A DNA stretch of 11,073 bases from CBHWET01 sp966112985. Lineage in GTDB: Bacteria; Verrucomicrobiota; Verrucomicrobiia; Limisphaerales; JACDHS01. This document shows, piece after piece, positions 1-6,842 of the stretch (positions are counted from its first letter, which is position 1; every line of letters begins with the position of its first letter). The translations under genes and the position numbers were made by a program. Location of the stretch: the NCBI GenBank assembly GCA_966112985.1, contig CBHWET010000145.1:1-11073 (forward strand), given 5' to 3'. Below the pieces are notes generated by a model. The model made no database searches. It was given only the letters and a program-made list of their open reading frames with translations, and was not told the origin of the DNA.

Positions 1-808
1 AGAGCAGCTTCCATAAATAAAACCAGAGGGCAATTCCAGCTGCAGCGATCTTCTCGCCAAACGTTCGCGCCGCAAACACGTCTCCGCCTATCGCACGGTT
101 GTATTGAAACCAGATCGTCACCAGGCCGAGAACAAACGCGACACCGAAGAACGGGAGCACACGCCATAAGTCTGTTTTCTTAATCGTCCTATTATTCCAC
201 CAGATGACCAGTAACAAGACGAACGGCAACATGACCCCGGACGTTTTGCTCAAGAGGCTCAACACAAACATCGCCAGCGATATCCAATAAAAGGATGACG
301 AAGTTCGCTGCGCCTTCGGCGCAACAAAGCTTTTGAGAAAGAACAAAAGCGACAACAAATAAAACAGAAGCGACAGTGTGTTTTTCCGCTCTGCAATCCA
401 TGCGACCGATTCGACGTTCACCGGATGAACGGCAAACAGCATCGCGCCAACGATCGCTCCTGGAACTTTGAGCTGGGCCAAAACACGCCAGAGAACAAGC
501 GCGCTCAATGCGTGCAAAACAATGTTCGTGATGTGGTAGCCCTTCGCGTTCATGCCCCAGAGCTTCCATTCCAGCCAAAGGGAGGTGGAAGTGAGCGGAA
601 AATAATCCGGAAGATTCGTGCTGAACCAGATGTAATGAAGACCGTTCCTCGCCTTCACGAAGATGTTGTCGATCAGCATGCTGTTGTCGTCCCAGATGAA
701 ACCAGCTGTCATCGCCGGCCAATAAACGAGCAACGTGAGCAGAACGATAGCGAAACCGCCAAGCCACGAACTAGCCGGCTTACGTGGGGTGATCTTCGAT
801 TCCTTCAA
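1..808 (-). CDS. Divergent GT-C-like multi-TM membrane protein, 3' end missing
   Basis: About 269 residues are visible, reading off the left edge, so the C-terminal half (presumably TPRs) is not seen. Residues from a TTG start: hydrophobic helix about 15-32; acidic WDDN motif at 39-42 in the first loop; FPLTSTS block about 70-76; helix about 93-112; HPVNVESVAW with ERKN about 128-143; further helices about 145-160, 174-187 and 192-204; SKTSGVMLP about 188-196. These match in order the signatures of the five upstream paralogs, but several residues differ: no WHPLTW, no KPM, and no Asp before the WP-like position (LLLVIWW). The start is uncertain. There is no in-frame ATG before the first helix. 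TTG at 808-806 and TTG at 847-845 (just after an in-frame stop) are the standard options; ATA at 820-818 has a well-spaced GAGGGG upstream. The in-frame ATG at 712-710 would remove the first helix. Probable membrane glycosyltransferase by resemblance; substrate unknown. Confidence 0.8.
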   Translation of the reverse strand, partial: MKESKITPRKPASSWLGGFAIVLLTLLVYWPAMTAGFIWDDNSMLIDNIFVKARNGLHYIWFSTNLPDYFPLTSTSLWLEWKLWGMNAKGYHITNIVLHALSALVLWRVLAQLKVPGAIVGAMLFAVHPVNVESVAWIAERKNTLSLLFYLLSLLFFLKSFVAPKAQRTSSSFYWISLAMFVLSLLSKTSGVMLPFVLLLVIWWNNRTIKKTDLWRVLPFFGVAFVLGLVTIWFQYNRAIGGDVFAARTFGEKIAAAGIALWFYLWKLL

Positions 809-827
809 AGCGGCGGGTATTATGGAG

Positions 828-833
828 CCCCTC
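828..833 (-). promoter_or_regulatory. SD-like GAGGGG upstream of the divergent last gene
   Basis: On the minus strand GAGGGG occurs here, the only strong Shine-Dalgarno-like run near any start in the window. It is 7 bases upstream of an in-frame ATA (820-818) and 19 bases upstream of the in-frame TTG (808-806). The spacing is ideal for the ATA and too long for the TTG. Either a rare start codon is used, the base call at one position is wrong, or the run is coincidental. Confidence 0.35.
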
Positions 834-842
834 GGACTGATT

Positions 843-856
843 AACAATTAATTGTT
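843..856. repeat. Perfect 14-base AT-rich palindrome in the widest intergenic gap
   Basis: The sequence aacaattaattgtt reads the same on both strands. It lies in the 84 bases between the stop of the 649-residue gene and the probable TTG start of the last gene, about 35 bases upstream of that start. Its position and symmetry would fit an operator or part of an internal promoter, but it has no G+C stem or T-run typical of an intrinsic terminator, and AT-rich palindromes of this size can arise by chance. If translation began at the alternative TTG (847-845), the palindrome would cover the start codon. Confidence 0.4.
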
Positions 857-892
857 TGGCAGCACAAAGCCTCGCGACGACTCTCCGCCCGT

Positions 893-2842
893 TCAGGAAG
901 AGGGCGAAGGCGGCGCCGCCTGCGGTCGAAGACGCGCCGCTTCCTGTAAGTGCTTCGTTGCTTCGGCGATTCTCCCCTGCCCTTTCAACAAGTTCGCCAG
1001 CGTGACGTGAGCTTCAACAAAATCAGGTTGCAGCTGCAGCGCTCGCTCACACTCGCCAACGGCTTCGGCAATTTTGTTCTGTCCAGCGAGCGCTTTGGCG
1101 AATTCGTGATGCAGTTCGGCATCGCCGGCACGGATGCTGCACGCCGTGGACAAATGCACGGCAGCCATCGCGTGCTGACCTTTCATTTCCAAAACAGTGC
1201 CGAGCGCTTTCAAGGTATCGAAGTCGTTGGGATGTATTTTCAAAGCCGCTTCGTACTCAGGGATAGCTTCGTCAGCCGTTCCATTCATTTCGAGAACGGC
1301 AGCCAGGTTGAAATGAGCTTCGGCATACGATGGGTTGAGTTGAATGGCGGAGCGATAATGTCCAATCGCGGCATCGAATTTTTTCTGTTGGGCAAGAATA
1401 TTGGCGATATCGTAATGCATCTGCGGGAATTCAGGCCTCATTTGCAGTGCCTTTTCATATTGCCGTAGCGCGCTATCAAGGTCTCCTTCGTGTTCGAGCG
1501 CAACTCCAAGCATCACCTCAGCAACGATGTTGTTAGGAATGACCTTCGCGGCATGCGCAAAAAGTGTGTGGCTGTTTTTCCAATAACGGAGCTGCACCGT
1601 TGTTGCGACGCTGAAGCTCACCACCGCAACGAAAGCCAGTGGTGGCATGATTCGTTTTACGGAGGGAAATCGATCTCCGAGAGCGGTAAATCCCCAAACG
1701 ATTGCGATGAACAAACCAATGATCGGTACATACATGAAACGGTCCGCCATGGATTGAATACCAACCTGCAGGATTCCAATCACCGGAACGAGCGTTCCCA
1801 AAAACCAAAGACAACCGACCGAGATCGCGGGACATTTACGCAAGGCCCATATGACGACTGCAATTATCCCGATGATGAATGCAAATCCGAGCACGATCCC
1901 ACCGATTGGCCAGAAGTCTGGAATCGGATAGTAAATGGCAAGACGATCCGGCCAGACCGTATGGGCAAAATACGTGAAATAAGAAACGGCAGAGTTGATG
2001 ATTCGCTCCCCAAAGGACAACTGTCTTTCGGAGACAACCAGTCCAAGTTTCTTGTGGGCGGCAACAGTTATGATTGCCGACGCGGCGGACAGGACGAAAA
2101 AAGGAATTTTTTCATAAATAAGGGACAGGCCTTGTCTGAACGTTGCTCGGCTGGACAGATCGATTCGCTTCAATGGCCATATATCCAGCAACAACAAGAC
2201 GCATGGCACAGTCACAAGCATTGGCTTGCACATGAGGCCGAGTGCGAAAAGGAAAAGCGCCAGTAAATAACGGCCACTCTCGACAGCCGGTTTTGCCCCG
2301 GATTTCGATTCGCAAGAGCTTACGTACGCGTAGAGCGTCAAAAACCAGAAAAGTGTGCTGAGGATGTTCTTCCGTTCTGTCACCCATGCCACGGTATCGA
2401 CCTTTAAGGGATGAATAGCAAAGAGCACGGCGACAATCAGACTGCACCAGAAGGTACCCGTTGCGCGCCGCAACAAGAGAAAAAGAATAGCTGTGTTGAT
2501 AGCATGTAAAAAGATGCTGACAGCGTGATGCCCGGCTGGCTTTAAACCAAACATCTGGCAATCGAGCATGTGCGACATCCAGGTCAGTGGATGCCAATAG
2601 GTTGCGTCTCCCGCAATATTGCCAAATGCCCACACAACATTCTCTCGCGTGATGCCAGATTGCACGTGCGGATTCTGCGTCACGTAATCGGGATCATCGT
2701 AGTTAATGAAGTCGTGTGAAATCGCTGGCGAGAACAGCGCTAAAGAAATAATTGCAAGAAAGACTGCGACGAGCAGCGGCGGCACTGAACGGCTCGCTGG
2801 TTGCAGCGGCAACGAACGATCCGTTTTCCGATATTTAGCCAT
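893..2842 (-). CDS. TMTC-like GT-C membrane protein with C-terminal TPRs (649 aa)
   Basis: Predicted polytopic membrane protein, likely a glycosyltransferase of the GT-C fold with a TPR tail. The N-terminus is short, basic and cytosolic, followed by a helix about 22-41 and NYDDPDYV at 47-54, the acidic first-loop motif expected to serve catalysis or donor binding in GT-C enzymes. Next come WHPLTW (83-88), SHMLD (90-94), HPLKVDTVAW with ERKN (144-159), CKPMLVT (205-211), LLLDIWPL (217-224), TVWP...YYP (295-306), and LVPVIG...SMADRF (351-369). Six TPRs fill about 437-642 (bases 917-1534); the protein then ends in a short Pro/Ser tail with no extra cap. It differs slightly from its neighbours in the central motif (VDTVAWVTERKN, not VESVAWIAERKD). 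The ATG lies 5 bases after the upstream stop, with no clear Shine-Dalgarno, so coupled translation is likely. Family and fold are well supported; enzymatic role and substrate are inferred. Confidence 0.9.
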   Translation of the reverse strand: MAKYRKTDRSLPLQPASRSVPPLLVAVFLAIISLALFSPAISHDFINYDDPDYVTQNPHVQSGITRENVVWAFGNIAGDATYWHPLTWMSHMLDCQMFGLKPAGHHAVSIFLHAINTAILFLLLRRATGTFWCSLIVAVLFAIHPLKVDTVAWVTERKNILSTLFWFLTLYAYVSSCESKSGAKPAVESGRYLLALFLFALGLMCKPMLVTVPCVLLLLDIWPLKRIDLSSRATFRQGLSLIYEKIPFFVLSAASAIITVAAHKKLGLVVSERQLSFGERIINSAVSYFTYFAHTVWPDRLAIYYPIPDFWPIGGIVLGFAFIIGIIAVVIWALRKCPAISVGCLWFLGTLVPVIGILQVGIQSMADRFMYVPIIGLFIAIVWGFTALGDRFPSVKRIMPPLAFVAVVSFSVATTVQLRYWKNSHTLFAHAAKVIPNNIVAEVMLGVALEHEGDLDSALRQYEKALQMRPEFPQMHYDIANILAQQKKFDAAIGHYRSAIQLNPSYAEAHFNLAAVLEMNGTADEAIPEYEAALKIHPNDFDTLKALGTVLEMKGQHAMAAVHLSTACSIRAGDAELHHEFAKALAGQNKIAEAVGECERALQLQPDFVEAHVTLANLLKGQGRIAEATKHLQEAARLRPQAAPPSPSS

Positions 2843-2847
2843 GCACG

Positions 2848-4956
2848 TTATGGCTGGTGATAGGGCTTGCCGGAACGGTATAGCGTAATTCGCTCTTGAA
2901 TGAAACCAGTCTTTGCGTCCTGGCCAGCGGCTTTGAACATCTGAAGCTCCTGCTCCGCGACGCGAATCGCATCCGTATAATTTCCCACCTCCGCCAACGC
3001 CACATCGAGCGCGGCGAGCGACTTGGGATCGCGGTATTGCGTCAATTCACAAGCAATTCGAGCAAATTTAGCCGCGTAACCACCGTTTCTAACATCGGGA
3101 TGGCGGTGGGTGGCGAACAACCACGCGGCTTCGTTCAACGCCGGAACCCAGTCCGGACGCAAACGGATCGCTTCAGAAAAATGTTTAACAGCGGCCAACG
3201 GATCAGTCGGCACGAGGAGCTTCGCCATCCAGTAATGAGCGGATGGTTCCGTCGGATTCAACTGGATAGCAAAATTATAATGTTGCACCGCCTCATTTGT
3301 CTTTTGTTGACGATAACAAACATTGCCAAGATTCAGTTCGGCATCAGCATCCGACGGATCTAGTTCTACAGCCCTCTGGAGATTCTGCGCAGCTTCGTCG
3401 AGTCGTCCCTGCGTTGCGAGGACGGCACCGAGATTGCAGTAAGCTTTAGCGTAGTTTGAATTGGCAAGAATAGCTCCATTGAATTCAGCTATGGATTCAT
3501 CCAGCCTTCCCGTTTGAGCAAGTGCTTTCGCGTAATTGTTCCGAGGCTCTGGCCGTTTTGGAGCGGCAGCAATTGAAGCGCGATAATGTTCGAGCGCTGA
3601 ATCAGTTTGGCCCGAAGCCAACAGCATGTTAGCCAAATTGTACTCTGCAACGAAGTTTCCCTGCGTGACGGCGACAGCACGTTCGAACAATGTAAACGTG
3701 TTTTGCCAGAATTGGAGTTGATGTCGCGTGACAAGGATGCACGCCACAACGGCGGCGATCGACAAAGCCGAAAAAAACCGCTTCGGTAATTTTGAATTCA
3801 GAAACCAAACGATTGCGGCGAATAATCCAATCGCGGGTAAATACGTGTAACGATCGGCCATCCGTTGTTCCCCGGCCTGAACAAACCCCAACACTGGAAC
3901 CAGCCCGCCCAAAAACCAGAACCAGCCGACGGCGAGTTCCGGAGCACGTCGTATAAACCGGACGACGGCAATGGTAATAGTGGCTATTATCAAAATGGAA
4001 ACAGCAACCTTCCACCAGGCAAACGCAGCTGGAAATGGGTACAACACCGCCATTTTAGTCGGCCAAAATGTCTTCTGGAGATAATCAACAATTGCAATCG
4101 GAGCATTCTGCAGTCGTAAGGCGAGTGGCACCTGCTCGGTGGTTTTAATTGCTCGGCTTTGTGCAAACAAAGTAACGAGCACAGATGGAATGATTAAGGC
4201 GAAGAACCAGAGTTTTTCTTGTACCAAATCGCGCAATTGCCGGAGGGCGTTCGCGCAAGTTGATAATTCAATCCGGCGCAGTGGCCAGATATCCAGAAGC
4301 AAAAGCATGAATGGAATAGTTACAACCATCGGCTTGCTCATTAGCCCCAACGCGAGTGACACAACCGCCAATGCGTAGCTCACCCGGCGCCGTCGCTGGT
4401 TCACATTCTCCTTCGTCTGTTCGACATAGCTCGAATAAAACCAAAACGTCAGAAGCGCGAAAAATAAACTCAGAACGTCTTTACGTTCAGCAATCCACGC
4501 GACGGACTCGACTCGCAGTGGATGGAGCGCAAACAGCAGCGTCGCAACCGTGATCGGCCAGACATTACCAATGATTCTCAACAACACACAAAAGAGCAGA
4601 ATAGCATTTAGAACGTGAACAATAAGGCTACTAGCGTGATGTCCAGCAGGCGTTAAACGATAAAAATGGAAATCTATCATGTGCGAAAGAATCGTAATCG
4701 GGTGATAGTTGTCGCACATCGGATGCGTGAACGCCCAAGCGATGCTGTCTCCAGTGATTTCCCGTTGAACGTAGCGATTCTCTGTAACGTAAAGGTTGTC
4801 GTCATATGCGACAAAGTCGAACGTTACGACTGGCCAGAAGACAACGAGGGTTATCAATGCAATTACAAATGCGCGAAACACTGCACGCTCAACGGATGGC
4901 ACAGGCTCACCTGCTGTCTGCACTTCTATCGGTTGCGAGTCGATTGGCCTACTCAT
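2848..4956 (-). CDS. TMTC-like GT-C membrane protein with TPRs and C-terminal cap (702 aa)
   Basis: Same architecture as its neighbours: a hydrophilic N-terminus of about 25 residues, a helix about 28-45, AYDDNLYV (50-57), NYHPIT (83-88) and SHMID (91-95), HPLRVESVAW with ERKD (145-160), SKPMVVT (207-213), LLLDIWPL (219-226), FWP...LYPFP (297-309), and LVPVLG...RMADRY (352-370). TPRs cover about 434-602 (five units, the fifth one residue short; bases 3151-3657). A different helical module of about 100 residues follows: ALNEAAWLFATH, then IACEL and YRDP about 635-644, ending in LYRSGKPYHQP. The same cap closes the most upstream gene but not the other complete copies. The WHPLTW motif is changed here to NYHPIT, and the Q-G-QS motif to AGEQR, so the donor or acceptor site may differ. 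The start ATG overlaps the upstream TGA by 4 bases (ATGA), which fixes the start. Probable membrane glycosyltransferase; substrate unknown. Confidence 0.9.
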   Translation of the reverse strand: MSRPIDSQPIEVQTAGEPVPSVERAVFRAFVIALITLVVFWPVVTFDFVAYDDNLYVTENRYVQREITGDSIAWAFTHPMCDNYHPITILSHMIDFHFYRLTPAGHHASSLIVHVLNAILLFCVLLRIIGNVWPITVATLLFALHPLRVESVAWIAERKDVLSLFFALLTFWFYSSYVEQTKENVNQRRRRVSYALAVVSLALGLMSKPMVVTIPFMLLLLDIWPLRRIELSTCANALRQLRDLVQEKLWFFALIIPSVLVTLFAQSRAIKTTEQVPLALRLQNAPIAIVDYLQKTFWPTKMAVLYPFPAAFAWWKVAVSILIIATITIAVVRFIRRAPELAVGWFWFLGGLVPVLGFVQAGEQRMADRYTYLPAIGLFAAIVWFLNSKLPKRFFSALSIAAVVACILVTRHQLQFWQNTFTLFERAVAVTQGNFVAEYNLANMLLASGQTDSALEHYRASIAAAPKRPEPRNNYAKALAQTGRLDESIAEFNGAILANSNYAKAYCNLGAVLATQGRLDEAAQNLQRAVELDPSDADAELNLGNVCYRQQKTNEAVQHYNFAIQLNPTEPSAHYWMAKLLVPTDPLAAVKHFSEAIRLRPDWVPALNEAAWLFATHRHPDVRNGGYAAKFARIACELTQYRDPKSLAALDVALAEVGNYTDAIRVAEQELQMFKAAGQDAKTGFIQERITLYRSGKPYHQP
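4953..4956 (-). promoter_or_regulatory. ATGA stop/start overlap (translational coupling)
   Basis: The TGA of the 629-residue gene and the ATG of the 702-residue gene share this tetranucleotide. The preceding minus-strand bases (GATGCAAAACCG) hold no Shine-Dalgarno-like run. With the overlap at 6839-6842, this ties three large paralogs into one coupled unit. Confidence 0.75.
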
Positions 4957-6842
4957 CGGTTTTGCATCAACTGCGGATCCAGTTGAAAAGCCATTCCAAC
5001 ATGTCGTCTGGCCTCTTCGGGCTTTCCGAGCTTTTTTAAAACAACACTGAGATTAAAGTGGGCTTCAGCATCCGTCGGCCGCAAACGTAGCACCTGTTCC
5101 AAATGTTCCGCAGCTGGTTCGAACTTACCGAGGGAGGCGAGCGTCACAGCAAGATTATTATGGGCGTCAGCGTAATCGGGTTTGATGCGCACGGCCTCGG
5201 CGTACTGAGTGGTCGCTGATTCCTTTTTGCCAATGTCCGCAAGCACCACGCCTAGGTTATAGTGCGCTTCGGCATAATTTGGATCCGCATCGATTGCGGC
5301 AGAAAATTCTGTAAGAGCATCGTTCGTTTCCGCCAGCTTCAGGAGCACGTTGCCGAGATTGTTATGAGCGACGGAATGGCGGGGCTGGATACGGACGGCG
5401 GCACGAAAATGCTCAAGTGCATTTGTCAATTGCCCCTCGCTCTCAAGAATCACCGCAGCTCCGTAATGCGCTTCGAACACGTCGGCATTCAAGGCCAATG
5501 CTTCGTTGTAATGCTTCAAGGCGCGATCGAGCTGCTTTTGTTGCATTAATGAACTGCCAAGGTTTACGTGGGCTACAAAATTGTTAGGTGTCACAACCAA
5601 AGCCCTCTCGAAAAGTGTGATTGTGTTCTTCCAGTAGCAAACCTGTTGTGCGGTTACATAAAGAGAAGACACCAGAACGATTGACGCGACGCATGCGAGG
5701 AGAGATCGCGATACATATCGATAGAGAAGTTCATATCCTCCCCACGCAATGATGATAAAAAAGCCAATGGACGGAAGATAACTATATCGGTCCGCCATGG
5801 ATTGCGCACCCACCTGAACAATTCCAATTACCGGCACAAGCATACCAATGAACCACAGCCATCCAACCAGCAACTCAGGCCAACGTTTTCGTAAAACGAA
5901 AAGCAAAATAGTCAGGCCAAGCAATGACACGCCGGCGACTAGCCCCCACCACCCCGAAACATAATCGGGCATAGGATAGAAGACCGTGAGTCCGCTGGGC
6001 CAGCAGAGCTTTGCCGTGTAACGGCAGTAAGCGATCAGAGAATTTAAAATTCGTGAATCGAGCGGTATGTAGTCAAGCGTCCGCACGCTGCCCGCACTGC
6101 GTTGCACGATGAAAGTAATGATGCTGGATGTGATCGAGAGAGCAAAAAAAGGAACCTTTTCCAACACTCGTCGCGCAGCAGGGAGAGCATCGTTTCGCCG
6201 TAATGGCCAGAAGTCGAGCAGCAGTAGCACGCAGGGCAACGTCACCAACATTGGTTTAGCCATAAGACCGAGCGCAAAGAATGCCAGCGCGAATGCAAAG
6301 CAGCGCGTCCGTTTAGTCGGACTATCCGCCTTTACGTATTCGGCGTAAAACAAAAGCGTCAGCGCTGCAAACAATGCGCTGAGCACGTCCTTTCGTTCTG
6401 CAATCCAGGCCACCGACTCCACATGCATTGGGTGCAGCGCAAACAAAGCCGCTACGATCGCGCTTCGCCACAACGCTCCAGTGAGTTTAAGAAAGGCGAA
6501 GAAAAGAAAAAAAGCAGCAGCAGCATGTAACAAAACATTCGTCAGATGATGGGCGCCGGGCTCCAAGCCGAACAGTTGCACATCCAACATATGCGACAGC
6601 CATGTCATCGGATGCCAATTGGACGCGTAACCCGATGTGAGCGCCCATTTTACCGCCTGCCACGAGAATCCACCTCTAATAAATTGGTTGGCCGTGACGT
6701 AGTCCTGATCGTCATAGTTTGTGAATTCGTAATTACGAACAGGCAGATAGACAATGATCGTGATAAACACCAGCAGCAAAGCAATGAACATCGGAGAGTA
6801 AAAAACTCCCGTTGCTTTTCGTGAGGCAGACTTGTTTATCAT
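4953..6842 (-). CDS. TMTC-like GT-C membrane protein with C-terminal TPRs (629 aa)
   Basis: Shortest complete copy. Helix about 17-35, NYDDQDYV (42-49), NWHPMTW (75-81) and SHMLD (83-87), helix about 103-120, HPMHVESVAW with ERKD (137-152), AKPMLVT (195-201), LLLDFWPL (207-214), LCWP...FYPMP (279-292), LVPVIG...SMADRY (335-353). Further hydrophobic segments lie about 299-317, 359-373 and 381-397. Six TPRs of the N-N-L-G type run from about 421 to 624 (bases 4971-5582), and the protein ends a few residues later without the cap seen in the next gene. The ATG overlaps the stop of the upstream gene (ATGA) and its own stop overlaps the start of the next one in the same way. It therefore sits in the middle of a tightly coupled trio. 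Likely inner-membrane glycosyltransferase with the TPRs as acceptor- or partner-binding scaffold; this role is inferred from the family, not shown by the sequence. Confidence 0.9.
   Translation of the reverse strand: MINKSASRKATGVFYSPMFIALLLVFITIIVYLPVRNYEFTNYDDQDYVTANQFIRGGFSWQAVKWALTSGYASNWHPMTWLSHMLDVQLFGLEPGAHHLTNVLLHAAAAFFLFFAFLKLTGALWRSAIVAALFALHPMHVESVAWIAERKDVLSALFAALTLLFYAEYVKADSPTKRTRCFAFALAFFALGLMAKPMLVTLPCVLLLLDFWPLRRNDALPAARRVLEKVPFFALSITSSIITFIVQRSAGSVRTLDYIPLDSRILNSLIAYCRYTAKLCWPSGLTVFYPMPDYVSGWWGLVAGVSLLGLTILLFVLRKRWPELLVGWLWFIGMLVPVIGIVQVGAQSMADRYSYLPSIGFFIIIAWGGYELLYRYVSRSLLACVASIVLVSSLYVTAQQVCYWKNTITLFERALVVTPNNFVAHVNLGSSLMQQKQLDRALKHYNEALALNADVFEAHYGAAVILESEGQLTNALEHFRAAVRIQPRHSVAHNNLGNVLLKLAETNDALTEFSAAIDADPNYAEAHYNLGVVLADIGKKESATTQYAEAVRIKPDYADAHNNLAVTLASLGKFEPAAEHLEQVLRLRPTDAEAHFNLSVVLKKLGKPEEARRHVGMAFQLDPQLMQNR
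6839..6842 (-). promoter_or_regulatory. ATGA stop/start overlap (translational coupling)
   Basis: The TGA of the 692-residue gene and the ATG of the 629-residue gene share this tetranucleotide. Upstream bases on the minus strand (CATCTGACGCGTCA) contain no clear Shine-Dalgarno, so re-initiation by the terminating ribosome is the likely way the downstream gene is translated. It also supports one transcript. Confidence 0.75.

Noticed and set aside
710..712. ATG as the start of the divergent gene
   Set aside because: Starting here would delete the first membrane helix, whose hydrophobic sequence upstream matches the paralogs.
192..767. 191-residue minus-strand open frame
   Set aside because: It is rich in His, Arg and Cys without domain sense, and overlaps the frame that encodes the DD, HPVNVESVAW and ERKN motifs and the membrane helices. 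It is a shadow of the real gene.
425..844. 139-residue plus-strand open frame
   Set aside because: Antisense to the conserved membrane domain of the divergent gene; no motif support.
857..892. Intrinsic terminator after the 649-residue gene
   Set aside because: Only short 3-base GC pairings (ggc/gcc) can be found, with no stable stem and no following T-run on the minus strand.
950..1468. 172-residue plus-strand open frame
   Set aside because: Antisense image of the TPR region; similar shadows occur opposite the TPR arrays of the other copies (for example 2896-3363 and 5262-5549), as expected from repeated codons.
1490..2266. 258-residue plus-strand open frame
   Set aside because: Lies entirely antisense to the membrane part of the 649-residue gene. 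Composition is charged and low in hydrophobics, with no recognisable motif and no sign of its own start signals.
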